From Prorocentrum cordatum (taxonomy: Eukaryota; Sar; Dinophyceae; Prorocentrales; Prorocentraceae): 64,000 nucleotides of DNA. The notes under the pieces are model-generated. The model worked only from the letters and a program-made list of their open reading frames with translations. It was not told where the DNA came from and did not search any database. Positions 32,335 through 42,079 of the stretch are shown here, in pieces. A program made the position numbers and the translations under genes. The stretch covers positions 95,116 through 159,115 of the forward strand of contig CAUYUJ010014273.1 in NCBI GenBank assembly GCA_963575745.1, read 5' to 3'. Within the stretch, counting starts at the first letter, position 1. The number at the start of each line of letters is the position of its first letter.

Positions 32335-35300
32335 TCAGAATGGCTCGGCGTCGGAGTCGCCCTCCTCAGGGCTGTCCGCGCTCCGCTGCAGGGCCGAGCG
32401 GCCGAGGTCGCGGACCAGTTCGAGCTCCCCCTCCCACAGCCCAAACGCCCTCAGAACCTCGGCCCGCCCTCCATGATCAGCCCGCCCCCATCCGCCACTG
32501 GCCCCGACGCTTTGGGCCGCGGGCTGTGGCTCTGGGGGCAGGCTCAGCTCGGCCTCGGCTAGGCTCGAGCGGGTCGCTGGCAGCACTCCATGCGGCTTCC
32601 CGACCTTCAGCGAGCGCACATTGGCGCGGTAAGAGGGGAATTCTCCTTTCTTGATCCTCCGCAGCTGGTCCACTCCTCCAGCTTTGGCCTTCTCGGGGCA
32701 CCACGCCATTAGACCCGAAGTTAACTTGCCGTCCGAGGATACGGTGCCACAGCGGCAACAGAAGACGACAGAAGAAACGTGGGCGGTGCGACTGAGCATA
32801 TCTGCCTCCAGCAGGTTGTGGCCTTGCCACCAAAAACTGGCGTCTGCAGACTCTTCCCACCCGTCGCCCACCCCGTACGACGACCCCACCTCCCCACCAC
32901 TGCTGCACGCCTGGGGCACAGGCTCGGGGTCCTCTGGGGTCTCTGGGTCTTCCTCGGCAGTAGAGCCCCGAGACCTCCAGTACGCTTCCATCAAATCTTC
33001 GTGGTCCTGGCCATTGGACTCAACGTGCACACAAGCCGCCCATCGGGCGGATTCCTGGGCTAAAAACAAAAAGCCTTGCCACAACTGAAACTGCTCCTCG
33101 CCCACGCCGTGCTCCGCAGCACCAAGCTTCGCAAACCTGTCGGCGTGGGCGTTCCCTCTGTACTCCCACTCAGTGGTAACACCCGCATCTACCTGGGCTC
33201 TGGTGCAGTGGGCCTTGGTTTTAAAAACTTGGAAGTCCCCTTCTGAGAACGCTCCCCAGAACGGACTCCAAAGCTGGGCCCGACCGCAACTGCTTTGGGA
33301 TCCAGCGCCCGCGCCGCCACGGAGAGTCCCAACAGTGCCTGCACAGTCGATGAAGACATCGAAGGGCGCCATAGCACAAACGCGCAGCATCGAGACGGCG
33401 TAATCCTCCGCGTCTCTAGAACTCTGCTTAGGGCACATACTGCATGGGACGGGCCCGTAGGCCGCCGAAACTACATTTCCAAACCTATCTACCTGCACGA
33501 TGGCCCAGCCCGCTCGGGCCAAAAACGGAGCCGAGGCCCATAAGGCCGAACCGTCTAAGAACAGCGTGCCACTCAGGAGCCCTGACTCAGGTCTGTTGTG
33601 CCACAAGATGGTCTCTTGGGCCTCGGTCACGACGGGGAAGACCAACTCTGGCGACGGGAACAGGCCTCTCGCAAACCTCTCCCCCTCGTCGTACCCCCAT
33701 TCGCGGACCCTGCGAGCCCTCGTCCTGTGGAAGTCGTCAACCCATTCACGCCTGAGCCCTGCATGCTTCGGGCACTCGTATGCCCTGTGCCACAAGGACC
33801 CTTCAGGATCACCACATACAAGACACCTCGCTGAGCCGACAAGTCCATGGTGGTGGGGCCGACTTTGTGGCCAGTGTCCTCCAGAAACCAAGGATCTCAA
33901 CGTCCTCTGAAACCTCTTCGTCCCGGATCCCTTGGTTCGATGCAGGAGCCCCTCAAGTCCTGCCCAAAATATCGGCATATTCCACCTGGCTTTGGGCTCA
34001 CGACAAAAAAGAGCTTGCCGATCAGAAGCTCGCCTGGCGCCTGCAACTGCTAGCTCCTGAACGAGCGCTGGAGGTAAAACACGAAGGTCAAGTGCTTCCT
34101 GCCGATCGGTGACCATGCACGCCCCTGACCGCAAACTCCAGCCTATTCTGCGAAGACTGAGCACGGCTACTTCAGCTGGGGCTGCTGCTTGCCTCCAAGG
34201 TGATTGGACTCCTTCGAGACGGCCCAGGGCTCCTTCAAGACACCGTTCCAAAACAGGAAGCTTCGGAAACGACTCCCAGACCGCCGCCGCCCATTGGAAC
34301 ACAACCATCCCGATGTTCAACAGCAGCGGGTCCACTCGGACCCCTTCAGCATAGCTCAAGAGACGGAGCCCGACCGTGGAGCCCTTTGGGACCTTCCCGA
34401 GACTTCCAGCAGCTCCCAATCGAAGACGATGCAGTTGGGTCGAAGGAATCCCCATGATGCTGGACCCCCATAGAGCCGACGCTGTAGGGCCTCCACGTTG
34501 AATGAACCCCGTGTTGGCCCCCGCCTCCCTGAGCTTCTTAATCTTAATCGTCCTCCCTCTGGCCTTGTCCCACCTGTCCCGAGTGATCTGAACCCTCCGT
34601 AGGGACCCCATCACCGCGTCGGTGCCGAGGTTCCTTGCATGATCCACCTTGCTTTCCTTCGGGAGGTCCCACAGGGGCTGCAAGGCCTCATTCAAATCCG
34701 AGTCGCTAGTCATGCACTTCGACTTTTCCGAGGCGGGGAGCTCGAGCTCCGAGAAACTGGACAACAGGGACTGCACACCTGCGGCGAGCTGCGGTGCAAT
34801 GAGCTGCTGCGGACCAACAATCTGCAGCGCGATGTCGTCTATCACGCTTCTGATGCACAACTGTGGCCGGCCAGACTGCGCGGCCGAGAGCGGCGATAAC
34901 AAAAGCAACTTCGTAAGCGTGGTAGCTGCTGAGCACCCTGCAATCACTGCCCCATTACCTTGCACCTTCCTAGATACCGCCCCTCCATAGTGCAGCATCC
35001 TATCCCCTGCATAAATCACACACAGCCCTCGCAGGAGCTTCAAATTGAAACCATGCTGGCACGCCGCACGATACAAGTCCATATGGTCGATGTGCTCATA
35101 GAACTTCTTAAGGTCCAGAAGCACCGTCGCCGCCGAGGTCCCCAGGACTTTCCCGAAGTGGGCCAGCATGTTGTGGACCCATCCTGCTCTCTCGCAGGTA
35201 GACGTGGCCCCGACGCCCCAGAAGAAGGCCTGCTCGTGGGCCTGTTCCCAGGTACGGCAGATGTTTTGACGGCACTTCGACCAGATCTTGGTGAACATGC

Positions 35301-37878
35301 ACAGTAATCCTATCGGGCGTACTCCACCATCTGGCTTGTCGAGGAAGATGATATTCGTCAAAAACTCTGCAATCACACAAGGTCGATCTTCGAACGAGCG
35401 AAGGACGTCGATAACACGCAATTGATACTCCTCTGGAAGAAACAAGATCTGGCGGGGATGGAAGGAGTCCCACCCAAGACCAGCCCCTTCCCCATACGAG
35501 TTACACACACGCCTCAACTGCTCCAAAGAGATAGGTGGCAATTCTTGTCCCAACACATCCCAATGAGCTGGGTGATTTTTGCTGAGCCTGCCTTCTTTGT
35601 GCCAGAGGGGAAGCCACTGATCTAGAAGCTGGAGGAGCGCAAGCTCACCGTTGACTGGTAAGCGGCCGTGGTCGTCTACGACACTGAACGGGACCGTCCT
35701 GTCTGCGCGAGAGACCCTGGAATAAGCATGCGCTGCCTTCCCTCCCCGCTGTACTGACGACTTAGCCCACTCCTTCCACTCCGATAGGGACTCCTTGGCG
35801 TCCGACTTCCGCAGGCCTTCTACATACTCTCGTAACTGCACGAACAGCCCTTCTAACTCCTCTCTGAGCCCCATGGATATCCCTTCAACTAGGCTGACCA
35901 AAAATCGGACATTCGCGCCTTCGTCTGGCGCCTCCAGCGCCGAGGTCATCCCGAACAGGGCGGCACGCCATTCATGAAAAAGACCGCGAGCTCTGGCTCC
36001 TAGCATATCTTGGCCAACTGCAGCTGCACGACGAGCCAACGCCTCGAAGGACATCCAACTGGTGGTTCGCTTTGAATATCTTCTCCTAGACTCTCGGTCC
36101 CAAACCGTCTCGAGGGGAATATTTGTGACCTTAGGGCCCCCAGCTCTTCCACACGTCCTGGCAACGCTAGCACTGTCTAGGTCGTGGAACTGCACGAGCC
36201 AGCCCTCAGCCTGGGTGAACCATTCCCTGACCATGGACCCCAAACAGTGCGAGCCTCCTCCAACTTCCCAAGACCACGTGCCTTCCGTAGGGAGCCTCCG
36301 AGGACCCACGAGCTTGTCCAGGGGGAACTGCGCATATCTAACCTGCTTCGGGACGACCGTCGACGGGGCCAGGTTCTTGACAACGATACCCACAGGCATA
36401 TGAGGCCACGAGGGGGCTGCAGGGAACGCCAGGACCTCCTTGACGCAGTGCCCTAAACACCTGGACCCCACGAAGAAATCGATCTCCCGCTCATCCTTCC
36501 TGTCGACCTCCTCCTCTGGCCCTGAACTGGTTACTGGAGCGGGCCCTGCTCGACACGCAGCGTGGCCCGTCGTAAACATACATCCCCCAACCTTGGACAC
36601 CCATTCCGATGCTTCGAGTTCTGCAGGAGTGAGGTTCCAGTCCCCTTGCACAATCCAGAGGCAGGTGAGGGACTTGATGTACTCTCCGAGAGTGTTCAAT
36701 AGCTCAACATTGTCCCCTGCGACTCCAATGCTGGTGTAGAGGTAGACCGAGAAAACCATCAACCCGCCTGGAAGTCCTACGTTGATGTGCCTGCTTGCCA
36801 CTCGCGACTTGAAAGATTCCAACTCGGGTGGCCTTGGCACACTAGAGGACGCCAGAGAGCTGGCCACTGCCAAGCCTACTCCTGCCGAGGACTGCGTCGG
36901 ACCTGGCCCTGTAGACGCTGCTGGTCCTAGAGAAAACGCAAAGGAGCGGCGATCACCCCAGCCATAGGCGGAGTCCAACTTACCCTTCTCCTTCAGCCGA
37001 GTCTCTTGTACGCAGATCACATGCGGCTTGACTGGTTCGCCTGAAGCCGACTCCACCCCGAAGAGGTTCGCTTCTTGGTCCCTACACCAGTCAACCACAT
37101 TCGTGAACGAGTCCCACGTGTTCGCATTCACACCAAAAATGATCAGATCGCTGACGATCGTGACCGAGTGGCCGACTCCACGAGCCACGCCGTCCTGACA
37201 TAGTTTTCCCTTTACGCGTCCATCGCCAGGTGGGGACGAGAGATGGTGTAGCCCTTTCCGCTCAGAGGGCGAGTCTCCTTGGGCACCGTCAGGGCTAGCT
37301 TGATGCTCAGCTGCCCCTGCCGCAGGTGGAGGCAGACCGCCACATCCTTCCATGAAATCGCCCAGGCCTCCGCCGAGAACACAGGGCCCATCACTTCCAG
37401 ATGCGACGCAAGCCTGCAACTCACCATGCCCATGAACAGTCGCCCTGGCACCTTCTCCCGACGCGGTGCCCGAAGACGCGGGAGCCGCCGACCCCGAGGT
37501 GGTACCCGTAGGAGTTGTGGACTCGCGGGGAAGGCCCCCAGCCCCGTTGCGACCGAGGGGTCCCACCTCGCGCGACATAAGAGAAAGTGATGCTGTCGGG
37601 GTCGAGGTCGAACCAGAAGGCGATGTCCCTGGCCCTGACCCTCTTCGAGGGTCCTCGACCCGAGGGGGGGCAGCTCCGCGAGACCTTCCGTCTCTGTCCG
37701 AAGCTTCGTGGCCCAGGCGAGGCCACTGCCGTGGGTCCAGACCGACCCCGTCGAACTGGCGGAACAGCTCCGTGTCGAAGACGAGGTCGTCCCTCAGCAC
37801 TGGGACTGCGAATCCCGTCGCCTGCCCCCAGTCGAAGTCGATCATGTTGCCCCTTGCGAAAGCGTCGAGGCCGGCCAT
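32335..37878 (-). CDS. LINE ORF2: APE endonuclease, reverse transcriptase, RNase H (1847 aa)
   Basis: Catalyses target-primed reverse transcription of the element's RNA. Residues 1-240 are Gly/Ser/Pro-rich. An APE-type endonuclease spans about 245-500: VNANTW, VQETRL (Glu), QGDWNL, REIDFF and SWPHMPVGI (His). Reverse transcriptase spans about 800-1110: FLDKPDGGVRPIGLL, motif A LLDLKKFYEHIDH (Asp about 922), GCSAAT, and motif C VIDDIAL (Asp 1014-1015), where Ile replaces the usual Tyr/Phe or aromatic-Ala pair. A zinc knuckle CLVCGDPEGSLWHRAYEC lies at about 1350. RNase H (about 1435-1590) keeps LFLDGSA, RDAEDY, VFIDCAG, KTKAHC and GNAHADRFAK. A C-terminal FCCRCGT..CP zinc region follows. The start is uncertain: the frame stays open upstream across ORF1, but that part is a shadow. 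The first ATG past the ORF1 stop is at 37878. The stop is TGA 32335-32337. Confidence 0.9.
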   Translation of the reverse strand: MAGLDAFARGNMIDFDWGQATGFAVPVLRDDLVFDTELFRQFDGVGLDPRQWPRLGHEASDRDGRSRGAAPPRVEDPRRGSGPGTSPSGSTSTPTASLSLMSREVGPLGRNGAGGLPRESTTPTGTTSGSAAPASSGTASGEGARATVHGHGELQACVASGSDGPCVLGGGLGDFMEGCGGLPPPAAGAAEHQASPDGAQGDSPSERKGLHHLSSPPGDGRVKGKLCQDGVARGVGHSVTIVSDLIIFGVNANTWDSFTNVVDWCRDQEANLFGVESASGEPVKPHVICVQETRLKEKGKLDSAYGWGDRRSFAFSLGPAASTGPGPTQSSAGVGLAVASSLASSSVPRPPELESFKSRVASRHINVGLPGGLMVFSVYLYTSIGVAGDNVELLNTLGEYIKSLTCLWIVQGDWNLTPAELEASEWVSKVGGCMFTTGHAACRAGPAPVTSSGPEEEVDRKDEREIDFFVGSRCLGHCVKEVLAFPAAPSWPHMPVGIVVKNLAPSTVVPKQVRYAQFPLDKLVGPRRLPTEGTWSWEVGGGSHCLGSMVREWFTQAEGWLVQFHDLDSASVARTCGRAGGPKVTNIPLETVWDRESRRRYSKRTTSWMSFEALARRAAAVGQDMLGARARGLFHEWRAALFGMTSALEAPDEGANVRFLVSLVEGISMGLREELEGLFVQLREYVEGLRKSDAKESLSEWKEWAKSSVQRGGKAAHAYSRVSRADRTVPFSVVDDHGRLPVNGELALLQLLDQWLPLWHKEGRLSKNHPAHWDVLGQELPPISLEQLRRVCNSYGEGAGLGWDSFHPRQILFLPEEYQLRVIDVLRSFEDRPCVIAEFLTNIIFLDKPDGGVRPIGLLCMFTKIWSKCRQNICRTWEQAHEQAFFWGVGATSTCERAGWVHNMLAHFGKVLGTSAATVLLDLKKFYEHIDHMDLYRAACQHGFNLKLLRGLCVIYAGDRMLHYGGAVSRKVQGNGAVIAGCSAATTLTKLLLLSPLSAAQSGRPQLCIRSVIDDIALQIVGPQQLIAPQLAAGVQSLLSSFSELELPASEKSKCMTSDSDLNEALQPLWDLPKESKVDHARNLGTDAVMGSLRRVQITRDRWDKARGRTIKIKKLREAGANTGFIQRGGPTASALWGSSIMGIPSTQLHRLRLGAAGSLGKVPKGSTVGLRLLSYAEGVRVDPLLLNIGMVVFQWAAAVWESFPKLPVLERCLEGALGRLEGVQSPWRQAAAPAEVAVLSLRRIGWSLRSGACMVTDRQEALDLRVLPPALVQELAVAGARRASDRQALFCREPKARWNMPIFWAGLEGLLHRTKGSGTKRFQRTLRSLVSGGHWPQSRPHHHGLVGSARCLVCGDPEGSLWHRAYECPKHAGLRREWVDDFHRTRARRVREWGYDEGERFARGLFPSPELVFPVVTEAQETILWHNRPESGLLSGTLFLDGSALWASAPFLARAGWAIVQVDRFGNVVSAAYGPVPCSMCPKQSSRDAEDYAVSMLRVCAMAPFDVFIDCAGTVGTLRGGAGAGSQSSCGRAQLWSPFWGAFSEGDFQVFKTKAHCTRAQVDAGVTTEWEYRGNAHADRFAKLGAAEHGVGEEQFQLWQGFLFLAQESARWAACVHVESNGQDHEDLMEAYWRSRGSTAEEDPETPEDPEPVPQACSSGGEVGSSYGVGDGWEESADASFWWQGHNLLEADMLSRTAHVSSVVFCCRCGTVSSDGKLTSGLMAWCPEKAKAGGVDQLRRIKKGEFPSYRANVRSLKVGKPHGVLPATRSSLAEAELSLPPEPQPAAQSVGASGGWGRADHGGRAEVLRAFGLWEGELELVRDLGRSALQRSADSPEEGDSDAEPF

Positions 37879-37951
37879 GCCGAGGCTCGCCCTCGCCGCT
37901 GGCTCGGGAGCACTGGACGCCTCTGGGTCTGCATCAACCCGCACTCGGCCG

Positions 37952-39067
37952 TCACCCTCGCCGCGCCTTCTTGGCCGTGTGCTCGGCGAGCAGCTTGGCC
38001 ACGGCTGCGGACGTGTCCCCCTCGCCGTCCATGGCTCGCTTGAGGGACTCCTGGAAGTCAGCCTCCAGGAAGTCGGACCCGTCCATGGGCACGGCCTGGT
38101 GCTCACCTCCATCATCAGGGGCATCCTCTGCCTGACCCCCAGCATCAGCACCATGATCGCCAGGAGGGCCTGGGCGAACGTCCTCAGCCTCTGCCGCCTG
38201 CTTGGCTGCCTCCGCATCCGCAGCCGCCTTGCGCTGGAGCTCTTCAAGGACAGCAAGGGCGTCCTTGCCTTCCTGCGTTGACAGCACCGCAGGCTCCAGC
38301 CCCGCCGTGAGCACCTTGAGAGGGTTCTCGTGCTCTCCTGCCTGGAGCTTCGCCAGCACACCTCGGGCTGCGACGAGGTCCGCCTTGGCCTGGTCGATCC
38401 CCTTCTGGATGCCGTCCAGCTCCTCATCGAGGGCTGCCCTCTGCTCGTTGATGTCAACGCAGCGGGCCTCTGCCTTCTGGATCTTCTTCTTGAGGTTCTC
38501 CACCTTCCACCAGGCAGACATGGTGGTGGGCGGCTTCGGCGGCGCCACAGCCTTGGTCTGCGCGGCCGCCAAGACCGCAGCATGGGCGTCCTCAAGGCCC
38601 TCACTCTTGAGGAACTCCGCCACCAGCTCGTGGGAGAGCTCCGCAGCAGACGCTGGCGCCTCGCCCTTGGCCTTCGGCGGACCGCCTCCAGCTGGGCCCT
38701 GCCCCTTGCCACTGCCCTTCGCCTTGGCGCCCGCAGGCTGCTGGTGCCAGGGGGGCGCTGGCGGCGCTGGCTTGCCGCTGAGCTCCGCCACTTCGACACG
38801 CAACTCCTGGATGAGCCTCGCCTGCTCGGCCGCGACTGCGCCTCCAGGCGGCCCGTCGGCCCAGACGCCCTGAGCACGTGGCTTGACCGAGACCGAGGGG
38901 CTCTTGGCAGCCGCGGCAGCCCTGCGCGCCGCCTGGACCACCTTCGCAGGTGCCGATGCCCCGCAGCTCCTGCACTTGACTCGATTCGCCCAGTTGTTCC
39001 AGCAGCCGCAGGAGCACCCCCAGTAGGGGGTGCGCGCGCCTGGCAGCACATCGGGCTGTGGAACCAT
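37952..39067 (-). CDS. LINE ORF1: RanBP2-like zinc finger and coiled coil (371 aa)
   Basis: Probable RNA-binding, RNP-forming protein of the element. The ATG at 39067 gives MVPQPDVLPG, then a zinc finger with W16, C18, C20, C22, N25, C32 and C35 (N-x6-C-x2-C as in RanBP2 fingers). An Ala/Pro/Gly/Lys linker follows. A coiled coil at about 187-245 starts KVENLKKKIQKAEARC, and an Ala/Glu/Lys helix lies around 255-295. The end is basic (AKKARRG). It stops 73 nt before the ORF2 ATG, in the frame one base off ORF2. The open frame extends upstream to 39172 without an ATG. Many LINE ORF1 proteins pair nucleic-acid binding with a coiled coil; the RanBP2 type seems lineage-specific. Confidence 0.85.
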   Translation of the reverse strand: MVPQPDVLPGARTPYWGCSCGCWNNWANRVKCRSCGASAPAKVVQAARRAAAAAKSPSVSVKPRAQGVWADGPPGGAVAAEQARLIQELRVEVAELSGKPAPPAPPWHQQPAGAKAKGSGKGQGPAGGGPPKAKGEAPASAAELSHELVAEFLKSEGLEDAHAAVLAAAQTKAVAPPKPPTTMSAWWKVENLKKKIQKAEARCVDINEQRAALDEELDGIQKGIDQAKADLVAARGVLAKLQAGEHENPLKVLTAGLEPAVLSTQEGKDALAVLEELQRKAAADAEAAKQAAEAEDVRPGPPGDHGADAGGQAEDAPDDGGEHQAVPMDGSDFLEADFQESLKRAMDGEGDTSAAVAKLLAEHTAKKARRG

Positions 39068-39159
39068 GCGCCGCTCGAGGTGCGGTCGCTGGCTCCCCTC
39101 CGTGAAAGAAAGAACGGATGGCTCACAAGCGCGAGCCGCTGTGAAGAACGCGCTTGCAA

Positions 39160-39196
39160 GCTCAGGCCACAACAGCCTGAGCCAGAACGGCTAGGG
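39160..39196 (-). other. Spliced-leader-like sequence at the LINE 5' terminus
   Basis: Sense strand: CCCTAGCCGTTCTGGCTCAGG would span 39196-39176, matching the dinoflagellate leader at 17 of 21 positions, with three of four mismatches transitions. The 15 bases after it (CTGTTGTGGCCTGAG) match the trimmed leader at 9 of 15. GCTCAGGC and GCCTGAGC also form an 8-bp hairpin stem. Confidence 0.6.
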
Positions 39197-39207
39197 CCAG
39201 GAGGAGG
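39194..39207 (+). other. Target-site duplication, LINE 5' side
   Basis: Identical to 32275-32288. The GGA part could match by chance in such a locus; GGGCCA is the informative portion. Confidence 0.7.
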
Positions 39208-39270
39208 AGGAGGAGGAGGAGGAGAAGGAGGAGGAGGAGGAGGAGGGGGAGGAGGGGGCGGAGGAGGAAG
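39200..39270 (+). repeat. (GGA)n tract
   Basis: GGA repeat just outside the LINE 5' end. Confidence 0.95.
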
Positions 39271-39282
39271 GACCTCCCCAAA

Positions 39283-39344
39283 ACCCAGCGGGGCTTCCGC
39301 TCAAAAATAAAGCGCGCCGACTGCGAGGGGTAAAACACGTGAAG
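39283..39344 (+). repeat. Element S, right copy
   Basis: ACCCAGCGGGGCTTCCGCTC, AAAGCGCGCCGACTGCGAGG, TAAAACACGTG. Same orientation as the copy at 32196. Confidence 0.75.
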
Positions 39345-41215
39345 AACATACACGCACACATGCGTACACGGGCCCACTCCGCCTGAACGCCCCAGACCGA
39401 TGGCACTCAGGTTCAGTTCACCAGGGAGCCCCACTTAAGAGAAAGGGGACGGAGGAACTTCCAATACCAAAACTAAAGAGGGTGCGGAACTTTCGGGAGT
39501 GGACGAGAGCGGGGGAAGACGCCCCGGCTTCTGGCGGGGCGACCACCGAGGCCACTTCAAAAGATCCGCAGCACCAACTTCGCCGTGTACAGAATGTCGA
39601 AGTTCATTGACAAATAAAAGCCTACCTTCCGCGGGGGTCGCTCCACAGGCGGATGGTGCACATCAAAGCACTCGTGTTCATGATGCCAATGACACGGTTG
39701 CAGGTACAAATGCAAGTCCATTTGTCGAAACACAAGAATCAACAAAGAAAGCGAGAGTAGCGATCGGAGAGAATAGTGTCGGAGGACTCGCAATTTAAGC
39801 CATCGCTGATTCCACCATTCTGCATCGCCGTGCCAATCGCCCCACCTTGCCCGCCACCTCACCTCGGAAGGACGGGCAGCGCGAGACGTAGGCTTAGGAG
39901 GTTCATGATCATGTGGACCTGCCTTTGGGGCTGGGTGATCTGGTGAACTGCGGGCGGCCCCTCATCAGAGGCGGGCGCATAATTACGCGCCGCCCTGATG
40001 GCAACCGTCGTCTCGTTCCAATGGCGAATGCCAATGCGAGCCGCTGGATTGCCATCCATAGTCGCTGTGCTAAGCGGATGCAAGCCCCTTGCCGCGCACC
40101 GGCTCAGCCGCGCAGCCGTTCTCATCAGCTGCCCTGCTGGGGGTCGACACCCGACTGTCCACAACTCTACGGAGTGCTCTTTGGACCATCGGGGTCAGCA
40201 CCGGCGGCCCTGCTGGACCTGTCCCTCACTGGCCCGTAGCGCGCCACTTTTGGAGGGGGTGCCGTTGCCCACGACTCAGGCGCGGGTACAGGCGCATCGA
40301 CTACACGTAGGCTGGAAGGACCTCTGGTGCGCGGCTTCAGGGGCGCGCGTGGGGCCCCAAGCAACCGCGCCAGCCAGTACTGCCGCGCCGCATAAACGAT
40401 CGGCGGGACGCCACTCGAAATTTGTTTTGCGCCAGCGGCGCAGGCGCGAAATTTCGCCAGTTGGGTTCGAACGTCCCGAATGGCACTTCGAAGGCGCTGC
40501 GCAAGCAGACGCTGTTGGGCGGCGCCACGTCGAGGTCTGACACAGCCGGGCCGCATCGCGATACCGTCTCAAGTCCGGCGTCATGGCCCAAACTGGCCCC
40601 ATCCGCGGGCCCAGAATATATTTGAATATCCGTAGATACGTTGTAGTAGTCAAGACCCCCATTGGTTCAAAAAAGAGACCCTCACATATTCAAACCTCTT
40701 CAAAGATGTTCGAACACATCCAGAGATATTCAAAACGGACGATTTGGGATTTGGGCTGGGAATCGGGACTGGTCCTGGGGCGGATTTCGCGACGTCCGAT
40801 CGACCAGCCCCCCCTCGGGAAACCAATGCACACTGAAGGCTGCGCCACGTATGCGTTGCTGCCGATTGCAAGGGAAAGGGCCCAAACCTGGCGCGCTCAG
40901 ATGCGAGGGCGCTCGCGCGATACGGGTGCCGACGCGAGGTCAAGCTCATTCCGAGAGACGAATCACCCGACCCGTTGGGGCCAGCACCACAGGCCACTCT
41001 AGCGAAGGGCCACTCGTCGCCCTCGTGCTGAACCAGGGGGGCCGGCGTGTTGCGACCACGCGCGCTGTGCAAGCACCCGCTTGCCAGGCGGAGCGGCCAG
41101 AGGTGTTGCCTGCTGCCCCCCCGTGGAACCTGTAGCCGCGCTCTGGTAGCGCCAAGGTTCATCCCCTGTCCTCTGCAGAGTACGGTCGGACCTGGGACCT
41201 AGGACAGAAGAACAG
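39345..41215. other. No gene recognised
   Basis: Mostly unique, moderately GC-rich sequence. Open frames of 60-180 codons on both strands lack recognisable domains. TATTCAAA/TCTTCAAA/TGTTCGAA clusters at 40620-40735 are the only visible internal repetition. Confidence 0.4.
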
Positions 41216-41221
41216 ATTTCA

Positions 41222-41350
41222 AGAGCACGAGATCCTCCGCCGGCCAAAACACACCCCAAACCATCAAAGCACTCGAGGGGACCCTCCCTCAGGGCAAGAG
41301 GGTACCCTCTCCGAACCGACCTCGATCTTATACCTCGGTCCGACCGTAGG
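41222..41350 (+). repeat. Dispersed element P, copy 1
   Basis: CACGAGATCCTCCGCCGGCC, then CCGAACCGACCTCGATCTTA and ACCTCGGTCCGACCGTA. Relatives at 53238, 54463 and a 3' piece at 56990. Confidence 0.8.
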
Positions 41351-42070
41351 CGGAGGCTGGGGAGCCTGGCTAAGCGGTTTAGCTCCAGAGGGCGCAGAAG
41401 GTCGCCCTTCCGCTGTGGGAGCAACAGGCATACCAAGGAGGCAGTCCACAGCTTTGAAGCTTGCTGATCTTCGCAAGACTGCTTTTGGTTTTGGCTATCC
41501 CTTCTTTAGGGATATGTGCAATGCGACCATGGGCGATGCGCGCGCCAAGGTCGGCAGGTCGATCGCCTGTGTACAAGGGGTGTGGACCGCAAAGATGCGG
41601 ATCCAAATCTGTAGCGATGACCCTTGCGTGACCAACGTCCGTGCATCACAACTGCCTGTCCCTGGGCATAGCGCTGTGGAGGCAGCACGTGGTGAAATTG
41701 CTCGCACCTGGGAGGTGCGCCACTCCTCGTCGTTGTCCCAACGGTCTACAAGATCCGTGATGGTGCCAGATCTCACAGGTTAAGAGATTGCCCGACCAAC
41801 ATCCCACACGCTGATGAAGCCTTCGACCAGAGACCAAGGCTTCCTCGAAATACGAAGCGTTCACCTTCAGCGAGGTCAAGGAAGCTGGACGCTTTCCTTC
41901 CAATGGCTGTTTTGAGCTCTTGGATGTCGAACTCGTGGCTGAAGAGATTCTCGCGGAGAAGATCCAAGCAACTACAGTGGACTGTATGGCACGCTGTGTT
42001 ACGCGCGTCCTTTCTTTTGTCCGCGGTTAGCTGTCCTGTGGAAGGGATCGAGCCCTAGGAGATAAGGAGG
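41351..42070. other. No gene recognised
   Basis: A 122-codon plus frame (41415-41783) has varied composition but no resemblance I can name. It could be an old gene fragment. Confidence 0.35.
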
Positions 42071-42079
42071 GAGGGAGGG

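Larger units (their letters stand above)
32289..39193 (-). mobile_element. Apparently full-length LINE (non-LTR) retrotransposon, 6.9 kb
   Basis: Delimited by a perfect 14-bp direct repeat. In sense order: spliced-leader-like 5' end, 5' UTR of about 110 nt, ORF1 (39067-37952), ORF2 (37878-32335) and a 46-nt 3' UTR ending in CATAC repeats. Both ORFs are open, so the copy could be recent or even competent. No LTRs, integrase or protease are present. Confidence 0.88.

Noticed and set aside
33173-38873. Several plus-strand open frames of 70-270 codons antisense to the LINE
   Set aside because: They mirror the strongly GC-rich third positions of ORF1 and ORF2 on the opposite strand and have no recognisable domains.
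37952-39159. The ORF2 frame continues open across ORF1, suggesting one giant polyprotein of about 2270 residues
   Set aside because: That upstream part is Arg/Ser-rich shadow coding of ORF1, which has a zinc finger and coiled coil in the neighbouring frame. The open frame also lacks an ATG at its 5' end.
32196-39344. Elements S at both sides of the LINE as an LTR pair or long duplication of the insertion site
   Set aside because: They lie outside the 14-bp duplication, are only about 60 bp long and about 80% alike, and similar pieces occur elsewhere, so they predate the insertion.
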